DNA from: Desulfobacter sp. | GTDB taxonomy: Bacteria; Desulfobacterota; Desulfobacteria; Desulfobacterales; Desulfobacteraceae | Length of the DNA: 64,000 nt | Assembly (NCBI GenBank): GCA_028768525.1 | Contig: CP054837.1 | Coordinates: 4,708,001 to 4,772,000, forward strand | Direction: 5' to 3' | Shown here: positions 27,747-36,708 of the stretch, one piece after another | How the letters are laid out: each line of letters opens with the position of its first letter | Position numbering within the stretch: position 1 is the first letter of the stretch | The notes under the pieces: generated by a model | Seen by the model: the letters and a program-made list of their open reading frames with translations, nothing else | The model's database searches: none | Told to the model about the DNA's origin: nothing | Position numbers and translations under genes: made by a program

Positions 27747-28817
27747 ATGAAAAAGACTTTCGTCCTCATGGCTGCAGCGGCGGCCGTGCTCTACTCCGGA
27801 ATGGCCCTGGCCGCTGACTGGAATTTCTACGGCTCCGCCCGTGTTGAAACATTCTTCACGGACAGCGACCTCACCGATTCCACCAACATCAGCGAGTCCC
27901 TCCAGAGCAATTCCCGCATCGGTGCCAATGTAACGGTCAGCGACGAGCTCGCCGCCCGGTTTGAATACGGTGCCAAAGACGGCGGTGTGACGCTCCGTTA
28001 CCTGTACGGCGAATGGGATTTCGGTTCTGGCAAACTTCTGGTCGGCCAATACGAAACCCCTCTGTACATGCCCGTTTCCAACCAGGTGTACAACGGTGAC
28101 AACGGCCTGGAAGGCTGGGGTGAAGCCTCTCCTGGCAAACATCCTGAGATTCAGCTGACCTTCGGTGGTCTGAAAATTGCCGCCGTATCTCCCAGCACCA
28201 AATACCTTAACCATAATGCTGCCAAGGCCATTGCCGCCTACGATGACACGGACCTCTCCGAAGATGATGTTGAGGTGAAAATTCCCAGAATCGAAATCAG
28301 CTACACCCTTACCATGAACAATTGCACCCTGGGTATCGGCGGTGGTTACAATTCCTTTGAATACAAAGGGGCTGTCGGCAACCTGAGTGAAGACATTGAC
28401 TCATATGCCGGCGTTATCATGGGTAAAGTGACCGCAGGCGCTTTCTCACTGGGCGGCCAGGCATTCATGGGCCAGAATGTGGGCAACATCATCGTGGCCA
28501 ATACCACAGATAATTCTTACGGCAACGGCTATGCCATGATTAAAAACAATAAGGTGGTGGATAACGATGCCGCCGGTTTTGAAGTGGTTGCCGCCTATAT
28601 GGTCAATGAAATGATTTCCCTTGAAGCCGGTTACGGCTATATGGAAACCGAATATGACGACGCCGAGAGCGACGAAGTGGCCTCCTACTACCTCCAGGCC
28701 CCCATCACCTTGACACCGGGCGTGATTATCGTTCCTGAAATCGGCATGGTGGACTACCAGGAAAACGGCCAGGATGAAATCACCTATTATGGTGCAAAAT
28801 GGCAGATTAATTTTTAA
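27747..28817 (+). CDS. Outer-membrane porin
   Basis: 356 residues. Signal peptide with core VLMAAAAAVLYSGMALA, cleaved before ADWNFYG. The rest alternates amphipathic beta strands and acidic loops and ends in WQINF, the barrel-assembly signal. Such proteins form general or substrate-specific diffusion channels. Ribosome site GAAAGG, long 5' leader with a perfect stem, and regular codon use suggest strong expression. The sigma-54 promoter and adjacent activator indicate induced rather than constitutive synthesis. A long hairpin follows the stop. Confidence 0.88.
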   Translation: MKKTFVLMAAAAAVLYSGMALAADWNFYGSARVETFFTDSDLTDSTNISESLQSNSRIGANVTVSDELAARFEYGAKDGGVTLRYLYGEWDFGSGKLLVGQYETPLYMPVSNQVYNGDNGLEGWGEASPGKHPEIQLTFGGLKIAAVSPSTKYLNHNAAKAIAAYDDTDLSEDDVEVKIPRIEISYTLTMNNCTLGIGGGYNSFEYKGAVGNLSEDIDSYAGVIMGKVTAGAFSLGGQAFMGQNVGNIIVANTTDNSYGNGYAMIKNNKVVDNDAAGFEVVAAYMVNEMISLEAGYGYMETEYDDAESDEVASYYLQAPITLTPGVIIVPEIGMVDYQENGQDEITYYGAKWQINF

Positions 28818-28860
28818 TTCTGCCCCTGCCGAGGCTTAAATGCCTCTCCCCTCCCAATGA

Positions 28861-28885
28861 TGCACCGGGCCAATGGCCCGGTGCA
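28861..28885. terminator. Hairpin between convergent porin and helicase genes
   Basis: TGCACCGGGCC, loop AAT, GGCCCGGTGCA: a perfect 11-bp stem. No T-run follows on either strand, so it may act as an RNA end stabiliser as much as a terminator. Confidence 0.65.
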
Positions 28886-28904
28886 TCTCCTGTCCATTGG
28901 CGGG

Positions 28905-31523
28905 CTATTCTTTTGATGGCTTGCGGATATTGAAGGACAAGCTGATCCGCCCCGTGTCCGGGTCAATTTTGATCTCCCTGTCTGCCATTGGGCGGCCCGG
29001 CTCCCCCGTTGCCATTTCCACAAGCCCTGCCATAAAATCCAGTCCTGCGTTAAGCACGTGTTCCAGTTTCTCCGGATCAGCCACCAACCCTGAAGGGGCG
29101 GCGGGGGCCTGGTCCTGTCCGGCCATGGTCTCGGGAAATCCGAAATACGGATTGTCATCAGGTATCTCTTTGTCATCTGGAACAACGCTGCGGGGCAGCA
29201 GTTCCGGGCCCAGGATATCATCCAGCCGGTCGGCCAGATCCCGCCGTTCTGTCTCAGAGTCGTTTTCCTTGGTATCGTTCGTTCCGAACAGGGCGGTGAA
29301 AAGGTCCGGATCATCGGCCAGCCCCCTGGCGATGCCTTCTTCGATGCTGCCGGCGCCGATGAGGTTGATGATGTGGCAGGGCCGGCTTTCCTCCCCTTCG
29401 TCCCCGGCGGCAGGTGTCAGCCGGGCGAGTCTGCCGGCGGCCTGGGCCGGAGTCCACGGCAGTTCCACGTTAACCATGCACCGGGCTGCGGAAAGGTCCT
29501 GTCCCCTGCTGCCGGCATCTGTGGTGAGAAATACCGGGCAGTCATGGGACCGGGTGAACCGCCGGACCAGCTCCCTGCGCCGGGGGGCGCCGACCTTGCC
29601 CGAGGCTTCAACGAATCCGATGCCGGCTTCTGAGAGGCGGCGGGCAATCAAAAAGGTCATGGCGGTCCATTCACTGAAAATCACCATTTTCCGTTTGTTT
29701 TGAACCACCACCTCGTCGACGATGGCCGCCAGTTCCCTCAGTTTCGGGGAAATCTGGGTTTCGCGGTCCAACAGGTAGGTGGAGTTGGCGGCCATGCGCA
29801 TGGTCAGCACCTGGGTCCGGATCTGTTCCATGTCCATGTCCGTGAGAATTCTGCGGGCCAGGATTTCTCCCAGGCGGGCGGCACAGGCCCTGTGCCGCTG
29901 CCGCTGTTCCGGGGCAAGGTCGATATAATAGGTGCTGGTGACGGTGGGGGGCAGTTGGTCGCTGACCTCGTCCCAGGTTCGCCGGATGAGGATATCCCTG
30001 AGTTTCTCCCTGAGGCCGGCCAGGTTTTTATATCCGGCGATTTTGTTTTTTGCCTCCCTGGTGATGCGGTAATGGTCGGCGGAAAACTGCCATAGGGGGG
30101 TGAATTTATAGGGATCCAGGAATTGGACAATGGAGTAGAGGTCTTCGGGCTTGTTTTCCAGGGGGGTGCCCGTGAGGACCACGGCATGTTTTTTGGGCAG
30201 CCGCTTCACGGTTTCCGCGGTGCGGGTGGAAAAGTTTTTGATGCGCTGGGCCTCGTCCAGGATGATGATGTCCGGGTTCATTTCCGTGATGGCTGCGGCA
30301 TCCCTGACAACGGCTTCGTAGTGGCTGATTTTGAACTGTTCGTTTTTAAGATAGCCTGACCTGCGTTGGGCCGGCGGGCCCTGGATGATCCGGGCCTTTT
30401 TTCTGGACATGGCTTCTATTTCCTGTCTCCATTTGGGCTTCAGGGAGGCCAGGGTGATGACCAGCACCTTGGAAAATCCAAAGGTTTCGCATTTGTTCAA
30501 GGCTGTTGCCACGGCCTGGGCGCTTTTGCCCAGGCCCATTTCATCGGCGATGAGCACGCCTGTTTTTAGTGTCCCGAAGTCCACCCCTTCTTTCTGGAAG
30601 GGATAGAGGGGGCGGGGCAGGCTGACCTGGGGCCGGGGCCGGCCTTCCATTTTGGCCTGCTGCAGCGCCTGGAGGCGGTGGTCCACCCGTTTGAGCAGGT
30701 TTTCCCGGATGCGGACCCGCCGGTCGCCGTGGAGCCTGAGCATCAGGCCCATGACCAGGGAGATATCCTGCCCGGTGAAGTTTCCGCTGTCATCAAAGTA
30801 TTTGTCCAGGGCCGGTTTGAGGTCTCCGGGCCTGCCCTTGGGGCCGGGGGGAAAGAGCCTGGGGGCCTGGGCGTTTGAATCCCAGAATATATCGGTGAAT
30901 GGCAGGGACTCGGTCGCTACCTGGGCCTTGAATCCGGGCTCGGATTTCAGATATCCGGCCATGAAAATGATGTGTTTGCAGGTGCCCAGGCCGTTGGTGA
31001 GGTAATCCGGACAGGAGCAGTGGCCCCGGGCATTTGCGGGATCATGGAGGCATACCGTATAGGTGCGCCTCTCCTTTGAGATCACCTTGTGGTCCCCGGT
31101 GAACATGTCTCCCCGGATCGGGGTGAAATTTTCCGTTGCGGCCCGCTCTTTTCTCTCCGCAAGGGCCAGTTCCCGGATGTCGTTTCCGGAGAGGTAGGGA
31201 TCCGCCGTATCGGGAAAGAGTTCCTGCTGGACCCGGGGCTTGAGCAGCAGCTCACGGGCATTGAGGGCCGCAGCCACCACATGGCGGCAGCCCCGGCCCG
31301 GATAGGGGCAGGTGCATGAGGCCCTGATTTTGGTTTCAAGGAATTCGACCCGGGTGGTGTATTGGCCGAATCTGCCGTCAAACTCATAGACAAAGTCCCG
31401 TGTCGCCCGGTCCCGTTCCGAGAGAAAATAGGAGCCGTTTTCACAGGTTTGTTTTCCCCGGTCAAAGATCATGGGGGAGTCGGCAAGGGTGTCGCGGATA
31501 TAGGCATCGGATAAAGATTTCAT
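28905..31523 (-). CDS. SNF2-family helicase with two SWIM zinc fingers
   Basis: 872 residues. Two SWIM-type CxC..CxH motifs lie in the N-terminal third: SCTCPYPGRGCRHV (about 70-83) and HCSCPDYLTNGLGTCKH (about 165-182). The SNF2 ATPase core follows: LIADEMGLGKSAQA (motif I), DEAQRIKN (motif II), VLTGTPLENK (motif III), and the C-terminal helicase half with FSEWTAM and a region ending RLARLTP. Family members move along double-stranded DNA and contact RNA polymerase or recombination substrates. Start at 31523 has GGTGA. It stands alone, with no methylase or nuclease genes beside it to suggest a defence cluster. Confidence 0.9.
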   Translation of the reverse strand: MKSLSDAYIRDTLADSPMIFDRGKQTCENGSYFLSERDRATRDFVYEFDGRFGQYTTRVEFLETKIRASCTCPYPGRGCRHVVAAALNARELLLKPRVQQELFPDTADPYLSGNDIRELALAERKERAATENFTPIRGDMFTGDHKVISKERRTYTVCLHDPANARGHCSCPDYLTNGLGTCKHIIFMAGYLKSEPGFKAQVATESLPFTDIFWDSNAQAPRLFPPGPKGRPGDLKPALDKYFDDSGNFTGQDISLVMGLMLRLHGDRRVRIRENLLKRVDHRLQALQQAKMEGRPRPQVSLPRPLYPFQKEGVDFGTLKTGVLIADEMGLGKSAQAVATALNKCETFGFSKVLVITLASLKPKWRQEIEAMSRKKARIIQGPPAQRRSGYLKNEQFKISHYEAVVRDAAAITEMNPDIIILDEAQRIKNFSTRTAETVKRLPKKHAVVLTGTPLENKPEDLYSIVQFLDPYKFTPLWQFSADHYRITREAKNKIAGYKNLAGLREKLRDILIRRTWDEVSDQLPPTVTSTYYIDLAPEQRQRHRACAARLGEILARRILTDMDMEQIRTQVLTMRMAANSTYLLDRETQISPKLRELAAIVDEVVVQNKRKMVIFSEWTAMTFLIARRLSEAGIGFVEASGKVGAPRRRELVRRFTRSHDCPVFLTTDAGSRGQDLSAARCMVNVELPWTPAQAAGRLARLTPAAGDEGEESRPCHIINLIGAGSIEEGIARGLADDPDLFTALFGTNDTKENDSETERRDLADRLDDILGPELLPRSVVPDDKEIPDDNPYFGFPETMAGQDQAPAAPSGLVADPEKLEHVLNAGLDFMAGLVEMATGEPGRPMADREIKIDPDTGRISLSFNIRKPSKE

Positions 31524-31861
31524 GAAATCACCCTATTACATGCTGTTTTGGGAGGCAATAGTTTTCCTTGGAGGGGGGCGCCAGGTTGCAGCGTTTGCGG
31601 GGGCAGGGATGCTGGAGCAACCGGGGATGGCGGTTTGCCATTGCCAAAACAGGAATATTTCCTGTATCATACCAGCATAGGTCCTATAATTTGTTTCCGG
31701 CCACAGGCGAAAGTCCCCCTGGAAGCACCGCTCCGGTTCTGCGCTGAAACCGTATCTTTGACATCGTCATCAGGAAATGCGCCCAGTGCGCTTCAGTCCG
31801 ATCCTAAACGGCCGTCAGATGAAATGCCTGGTTTGCCGCGCCGAAGAAAGGAAGGGGTTAT
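31524..31861. other. 338-bp intergenic region upstream of a solute-binding protein gene
   Basis: No credible gene. It contains an inverted repeat ACAGGAA-TAT-TTCCTGT at 31649-31665, a possible operator, and TATAAT at 31685-31690, a possible -10 element for the plus-strand gene (no clear -35). The rest shows nothing I can name. Confidence 0.5.
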
Positions 31862-32614
31862 ATGAAAAAGCATCTTGGCTTGATTGTCCTTGTTGTCTGC
31901 CTCTGGATGCCCTTTAACACTGGCACCGCAGATACCACCATTACCATGGCAATCGGAGAATGGGCCCCTTTCACCTCCCAAATAGACCCGGACGGCAAGC
32001 TTGCCGAAGTTCTGGTTCGGGAGATTTATACCCAGGAAGGCATCAAGGTGAGGTATACGTATTTCCCATGGAAACGGTCATTTAAACTGACGAAAATAGG
32101 TGACTATGCCGCCACGTTTCCCTGGCGGAAGACCGAGGAAAGAAAGCCGGATTTTTATTTTCCCAAAGAAATTCTCTACAAAGAAAAAGAGGTGTTTTTT
32201 CATCTGAAGACCCTTGATTTTAAATGGGAAGACGATGAAGATCTGAAAAATTATACAATCGGAGGGGTGCTGGGATATGCCCATGTTCAACACCTGAAGG
32301 CCAAGGGCCTGGTTCTGGATGTGACGTCTTCAGATGCGCAGAATTTTAAAAAACTGCTGGCCGGCAGAATTGATCTGTTCTCTTGCTCGTTTGTTGTGGG
32401 GTATAACCTGATCAACAGGCTGTTCCCCCCCAGCAAAGCCGCCCTGTTCACCAACCATCCCAAGCCGTTGCTCCAAGAACCCATGTATCTCATGATTTCC
32501 AAAAAGATCCCCAACGGCCGGGAACTGGCTGAGAAGTTTGATCTGGGCATTCAGAAACTGAAAGCATCGGGACGGTACCAGCAGATATTTGATACATTCA
32601 TGGGAACCGAATAG
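31862..32614 (+). CDS. Periplasmic amino-acid-type solute-binding protein (family 3)
   Basis: 250 residues. Signal peptide with core LGLIVLVVCLWMPF, cleaved near GTADTT. The mature protein follows the SBP_bac_3 plan: a first strand TITMAIGEWAPF, a KLAEVLVREIYTQEGIKVRYTYFPWKR segment and a hinge region near GVLGYAH. No permease genes are nearby. Stand-alone members of this type in related bacteria may act as orphan binding proteins; whether it serves a remote transporter or a sensor cannot be told. Ribosome site GGAAGGGG before the start. Confidence 0.85.
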   Translation: MKKHLGLIVLVVCLWMPFNTGTADTTITMAIGEWAPFTSQIDPDGKLAEVLVREIYTQEGIKVRYTYFPWKRSFKLTKIGDYAATFPWRKTEERKPDFYFPKEILYKEKEVFFHLKTLDFKWEDDEDLKNYTIGGVLGYAHVQHLKAKGLVLDVTSSDAQNFKKLLAGRIDLFSCSFVVGYNLINRLFPPSKAALFTNHPKPLLQEPMYLMISKKIPNGRELAEKFDLGIQKLKASGRYQQIFDTFMGTE

Positions 32615-32736
32615 GGGCAAGATCCACGCGAACTTCCCGGGTTTTATGCAAATTGAAAAGCCCCTTCGCATTGCCGATGTCCCGTCGGGCTACACCAAAG
32701 GAATACCATGGGGATGACGGGCCAGACAGGTCATTT

Positions 32737-33888
32737 TCAGGATTTGCGGGGTGGCAGTTTCTCCTTTGCATAGTGATAATAGGCCACCCCGAGGGTCCGG
32801 TAAACCAGATGGGCCAGCTTGGTATAGGGGAGAAAGGCGATGAGATTAAAGGCGAAGATCAGGTGGATGAAATACATGGAATAGGCGGCCCAGGGGATAT
32901 CTCCAAGCCGCAGCAACTGGGTCAGCATGCCTGTCAGTCCCAGGAACAGGGCCAGCCCCAGCAGGTACCAGTCGAACCATCCGCTGGTCTGCCGCTGTGC
33001 CGCCCGGCGTTCCCGGATCAGAAGCAGGCTGCCGGCAATGAGGGCGATTCCGGATATATTAGCCAGTATTTTTACCGGGTTGGCCTGGGCATAGGGGCCG
33101 TGGCTGTTGAGAACGTATAGGGCGAAGACAAACGCCCCGGCCACAAAGGCCAGGCTGGCAAATGAAAAGGATACCATCATATGGGAAATTTTCCGGCTTT
33201 TGTTTTCCGAGCAGCTGGTAAATCTCTCGTGGCGGATAATGGCGGGAAGCTCCCGGATCAGCACCCTGAGGAACTGCCCGGGAACCAGGGCGCCCGGGTC
33301 TCCCTTACCCAACCGCCGGTAGGTGGATCGCATGTCCGAAAGGAAGCGGCGGATCCCCAGAAAAAATACAATGGCCACGCCAGCGGACAGGGGAATGAAG
33401 ATCATTTCGATCAGGACCACCGGGAAAAAATGGGCGAATACAATGCGGTTCCCTTCTGGATTCAGGTTCATCTGCCCGGTGAGCAGCCCCATTCCCAAAA
33501 TAATCAGGGCGGGGATGATGAACAGCCAGTGAAGCTTTTTAGGATCGTTGACCAGGCTGTGGAAGCGGGCTGGTTTTGAATAGGTCCGGATGGCGATTTT
33601 CCTCAGGGTGGAGAGAACATCCCCGGGGCGGGCATCCCTGGGGCATAGATCCGAGCAGTCGCCGCAGTTGTAGCAGAGCCAGATATCGGGATTGGCAATC
33701 AGCCGGTCCTTGAGCCCCCAGGACGCATAGATCATCTCTTTGCGGGGAAAGGGTTGGTCGTCATGGGACAGGGAACAGGCCACGGAGCAGGTGGCGCATT
33801 GATAACATTTTTTCATGTTCAGTCCTGTTCCGGCGTTGAGCTGGGCAATAAAATCCAGGTCCGGTTCGATGAAAGCGGCAGAGGTCAT
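32737..33888 (-). CDS. qmoC: QmoC-type Fe-S and cytochrome b-like membrane subunit
   Basis: 383 residues. The N-terminal 120 residues carry two [4Fe-4S] motifs of the HdrC type (CYQCATCSVAC and CYNCGDCSDLC, each with a following CP). The rest has about six membrane helices of a cytochrome b/NarI-like quinone-reacting domain with conserved histidines. QmoC links the menaquinone pool to APS reductase in sulfate reducers. Here it has no qmoA or qmoB beside it, so it may be an extra copy serving another partner. It follows a TetR gene by 27 bp and shares its operator-controlled promoter. Start at 33888 with AAGGAGATA. Confidence 0.87.
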   Translation of the reverse strand: MTSAAFIEPDLDFIAQLNAGTGLNMKKCYQCATCSVACSLSHDDQPFPRKEMIYASWGLKDRLIANPDIWLCYNCGDCSDLCPRDARPGDVLSTLRKIAIRTYSKPARFHSLVNDPKKLHWLFIIPALIILGMGLLTGQMNLNPEGNRIVFAHFFPVVLIEMIFIPLSAGVAIVFFLGIRRFLSDMRSTYRRLGKGDPGALVPGQFLRVLIRELPAIIRHERFTSCSENKSRKISHMMVSFSFASLAFVAGAFVFALYVLNSHGPYAQANPVKILANISGIALIAGSLLLIRERRAAQRQTSGWFDWYLLGLALFLGLTGMLTQLLRLGDIPWAAYSMYFIHLIFAFNLIAFLPYTKLAHLVYRTLGVAYYHYAKEKLPPRKS

Positions 33889-33915
33889 GGGTATCTCCTT
33901 TTGTAAGCGTCAGGT

Positions 33916-34539
33916 CTAATTAAGGGTCTGGTCGATGAGGGTTGACAGTTGTCCCGCCATCTGGCCGGGGTCTCCCATCCTATCCCGCAGAAAGCAGTTG
34001 ACCAGGACAAAGAAGTAGTTGGACATCAGGGCCAGGGCCAGGGTGTCTGGGTCCTTTTCCGGCCGGATTTCACCCCTGGCCTGGGCGCTCCGGATCAGTT
34101 CGGCCATTTTTTCGGCGTAGGCTTCGTCAAAGGCGTTGATTTGACCCAGCCATTCCTTTTCATAGAAAAAAAGATGGCTGAGGTAGGCCCGGGACAGGGA
34201 TACATGGGTGGTGTAAAAGACGAAAAACCGTTTTGAAATATGGATAAACTGGTCCCGGAAGGGCCGGGATTCGGGAACCGTGGCCATGGCCTCCCGGTAC
34301 AGGAGTTTCAGGTCATCGGAAAAGGCTGCGGCCAGAAGTGAAAGTTTGTTGGGGAAGTGTTTATATATTGTTCCTATACCGATGCCAGCCTGGGCCGCCA
34401 CTCCGCGGATGGTAACGCTGTCATAATCCAGGCTGCTGAAAAGGGCCCTGGCACTTTCCAGGATCAGGGCCCGTGTTTCGGCCTTCTGGACTTCTCTCCG
34501 GGTGCCTTTGGGCTGAACGGTTTTTTGGGGTGGCGTCAT
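33916..34539 (-). CDS. TetR-family transcriptional regulator
   Basis: 207 residues. N-terminal helix-turn-helix about 25-75, with ILESARALFSSLDYDSVTIRGVAAQAGIGIGTIYKHFPNK, written in pieces the standard TetR signature. The C-terminal helical part would bind a ligand. A perfect 20-bp palindrome lies 30 bp upstream of its start in a strong promoter, so it represses itself and the qmoC-like gene behind it. Ligand unknown, perhaps a lipophilic or redox-related molecule. Confidence 0.92.
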   Translation of the reverse strand: MTPPQKTVQPKGTRREVQKAETRALILESARALFSSLDYDSVTIRGVAAQAGIGIGTIYKHFPNKLSLLAAAFSDDLKLLYREAMATVPESRPFRDQFIHISKRFFVFYTTHVSLSRAYLSHLFFYEKEWLGQINAFDEAYAEKMAELIRSAQARGEIRPEKDPDTLALALMSNYFFVLVNCFLRDRMGDPGQMAGQLSTLIDQTLN

Positions 34540-34568
34540 ATTTTGTTCCTTTCGATAACATAAAACAC

Positions 34569-34614
34569 TTAGTGAACATGTTCACTAAATAAACCTCGTT
34601 CTAATGTCTGTCAA
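34569..34614 (-). promoter_or_regulatory. Sigma-70 promoter with TetR operator
   Basis: On the minus strand, -35 TTGACA (34609-34614) and -10 TATTTA (34586-34591) are 17 bp apart. A perfect palindrome TTAGTGAACATGTTCACTAA at 34569-34588 overlaps the -10 and covers the likely start of transcription of the TetR-qmoC unit. Confidence 0.85.
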
Positions 34615-34735
34615 GCAAAAAAAATGTTTCCCATATATATGGCGTTTGAGGGGGCAATTTAGGGATGACCCTGTACCTGTCCCATGGTATTATCCCGGAT
34701 TAAAATATGATTTTGATACAGATAAAAGGAATGTC

Positions 34736-35218
34736 ATGAAGATAGAACTCTGCCCCTGCGCCAGTGGCAAGCCCTATGGGAACTGCTGCGGCCCCTTTGT
34801 TGAGGGCCTGGCCCATGCACCGGCACCCGAGGCGCTGATGCGGTCCAGGTATACGGCCTTCTGCCTTAAAAATTCCGATTACCTCATGGCCACCCTGGCC
34901 CCGGAAAAGCGGATGGGACAGGAGGAGCGGCTTCGGCAGGAATTAACACAAACCATGGCGGCCATCCAATGGCTGGGGCTGGCAGTGATTAAGGTCGGCC
35001 CGGCAGGCGAAGACAGGGGGAATGTTGAATTCGCCGCTTTTTTTGAGCAGGCCGGTGTCTTTGGCCAGCTCCACGAGCGGTCGGCCTTTATCCGGGTAGG
35101 GGAGAGGTGGTTCTACCGGGACGGGGAGATTCTGGAACCGGTGCCCCTGCCCAGGAACCAGCCCTGCGTCTGCGGCAGCGGAAAAAAGTTTAAGCGGTGC
35201 CACGGCAGATCCCTATGA
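34736..35218 (+). CDS. YchJ-family SEC-C motif protein
   Basis: 160 residues. It begins CPCASGKPYGNCC and ends CVCGSGKKFKRCHG, the paired SEC-C zinc-binding motifs of YchJ, with the NTF2-like UPF0225 domain between. The start is ATG 34736, with AAAGGA just upstream; the longer upstream frame is not plausible. The function of the family is unclear; SEC-C motifs bind zinc and can contact ribosomes or SecB. Its stop overlaps the next start (ATGA), so it is translationally coupled to the LysE-type gene. Confidence 0.88.
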   Translation: MKIELCPCASGKPYGNCCGPFVEGLAHAPAPEALMRSRYTAFCLKNSDYLMATLAPEKRMGQEERLRQELTQTMAAIQWLGLAVIKVGPAGEDRGNVEFAAFFEQAGVFGQLHERSAFIRVGERWFYRDGEILEPVPLPRNQPCVCGSGKKFKRCHGRSL

Positions 35219-35829
35219 ACCAATATACATTCATGGGGATGGTGCTGGGGCTGTCTGCCGGTCTTGCGCCTGGCCCTCTGCTGACCCTGGTGGTTTCCCA
35301 GACCCTGGCCCGGGGACGGGGGGCGGGCGTCAGGGTGGCTCTGGCGCCCTTGGTGTCGGACTTGCCCATTGTTGGCCTGTCGCTGGCCGTGCTGTCACGA
35401 TTGTCTGACTTTAATCCGGTGCTTGGTTTGATTTCCCTGGCCGGCGGGATCGTGATTTTGAAGATGGGGATTGAAGGGATCAGGACGGCAGGGGGAGAAA
35501 CGGATAGGGAAGACGGCGGCGGGCCTCTGATCAAAGGGGTGCTGGTTAACCTTCTCTCCCCCCATCCCTATATTTTCTGGCTCACGGTGGGAGCACCGGC
35601 AACGGTCCGGGCCTGGGAGAACACCCCGGTGGATGCTGCCGGGTTTATAGCGGGGTTTTACTGCCTGCTCATCGGTTCCAAGATCGGCCTTGCATTGGCC
35701 GCTGCCCGGACCCGCTCTTTTATGAGGGGGAGGATTTACCTGTATACCATGAAGGGGTTGGGGCTGGTGCTCTGCGGTCTGGCCCTTGCCCTTGTCCGGG
35801 AAGGGGCGGGCCTGCTGGGCTGGATATAA
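35215..35829 (+). CDS. LysE/RhtB-family translocator
   Basis: 204 residues, about six membrane helices. The start region holds GLSAGLAPGPLLTLVV, the LysE family signature, and ALAPLVSDLPIVG follows. Members export amino acids or other small metabolites. The start is ATG 35215, overlapping the YchJ stop by 4 bp. A hairpin follows, shared with the convergent psp genes. Substrate unknown. Confidence 0.85.
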   Translation: MNQYTFMGMVLGLSAGLAPGPLLTLVVSQTLARGRGAGVRVALAPLVSDLPIVGLSLAVLSRLSDFNPVLGLISLAGGIVILKMGIEGIRTAGGETDREDGGGPLIKGVLVNLLSPHPYIFWLTVGAPATVRAWENTPVDAAGFIAGFYCLLIGSKIGLALAAARTRSFMRGRIYLYTMKGLGLVLCGLALALVREGAGLLGWI

Positions 35830-35886
35830 AGGGGTGAACCGCATGGCCAATCAAAATTGGTGCTGGCCGGGCAATGGAAAAGCCAA

Positions 35887-35914
35887 GCCGGCCCGTAACG
35901 GTTTCCGGGCCGGC
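35887..35914. terminator. Bidirectional hairpin between the LysE-type gene and pspC
   Basis: GCCGGCCCG (35887-35895) and CGGGCCGGC (35906-35914), perfect 9-bp stem with a 10-nt loop, further supported by outer AAGCCA/TGGCTT arms. It lies between two convergent genes. Confidence 0.7.
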
Positions 35915-35939
35915 CTGGCGGTGGCTTAACAGCCGGGGC

Positions 35940-36410
35940 TTAGTAGTCAAATTCCCTTGAGGTGACCGTATCTTCCATGCGCTGGATTCTACGGTCGATA
36001 TTCTCGAATTTGCGCTTGATCCGCTGGATGGCCGAGGATCTGGACGTGGTGTAGGACTGGTAGAATTCCTGGTCCGTGTCGTTTTCCAAAGGAATCACCG
36101 GCTCGGGCTTCAAAAGAAGGCCGGCTGCCAGGTAGATGATCCCCACGGGCCAGAATCCGGTGAACAAAAAGGCGATGAATACAAGGGCCCGCACCCAGAA
36201 AACGCTGAAGCTGAAATGCTCGGCCAGGCCCCGGCAGACACCCATGAGAATGCCGTTTCTGGACCGGTAGATGCCGTCGGTGGCAGCCAGAACATCCACC
36301 CGGCTTCTGACGCCGTTTTTAAACTGGTCCCGGAACCGGCCGTAATTGCCGCCGAAACCGCTGCGGTCCTGCCTGAACCCGCCGCGTCCGTGTCGTTTAT
36401 AATGTCTCAT
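35940..36410 (-). CDS. pspC: PspC-domain protein
   Basis: 156 residues from ATG 36410, chosen because AAAGGA sits upstream; a longer frame to 36509 has no such site. The PspC domain is at about 45-110 (GIYRSRNGILMGVCRGLAEHFS, then a membrane segment ALVFIAFLFTGFWPVGIIYL). An arginine-rich head and a coiled-coil tail surround it. PspC senses envelope stress with PspB and releases PspF from PspA. Last gene of pspA-pspB-pspC. Confidence 0.9.
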   Translation of the reverse strand: MRHYKRHGRGGFRQDRSGFGGNYGRFRDQFKNGVRSRVDVLAATDGIYRSRNGILMGVCRGLAEHFSFSVFWVRALVFIAFLFTGFWPVGIIYLAAGLLLKPEPVIPLENDTDQEFYQSYTTSRSSAIQRIKRKFENIDRRIQRMEDTVTSREFDY

Positions 36411-36432
36411 GACGATTATTCCTTTGTATTGT

Positions 36433-36684
36433 CTACAGGTCTTTTTTACGGCGTTCGATGAGGATGGTTTCCAGGGCTTCCACCCGCTCTTCCATTTTTG
36501 ACAATCCATTGAAAATGTCCTGGATCATCTTGGTTTCCTCAGCATGGGACGCCTGTTCTTTTCTGGAAATGCCGCCGGTTTTTGCCGCCCGGATAATTCC
36601 AATGATGATCAGCCCCAAGGTGGCGAGCAGGAGGATGGCCCCTCCGATACAGGTTAGTACAAAAAATACGCCGTGCATGTGCAT
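36433..36684 (-). CDS. pspB: Phage shock protein B-like membrane protein
   Basis: 83 residues. One N-terminal membrane helix (FFVLTCIGGAILLLATLGLI), then a basic stretch and a leucine-rich coiled coil (MEERVEALETILIERRK) as in PspB. It works with PspC to transmit envelope stress. Lies between pspA and pspC with 22- and 24-bp gaps. The start at 36684 has GGAGAAAGGA. Confidence 0.85.
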   Translation of the reverse strand: MHMHGVFFVLTCIGGAILLLATLGLIIIGIIRAAKTGGISRKEQASHAEETKMIQDIFNGLSKMEERVEALETILIERRKKDL

Positions 36685-36708
36685 GTCCTTTCTCCGAAAT
36701 CTTGAAAA

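Noticed and set aside
31548..31865. 105-residue ORF upstream of the solute-binding protein
   Set aside because: It overlaps the ribosome site of the real gene and contains operator-like and promoter-like DNA; no protein features.
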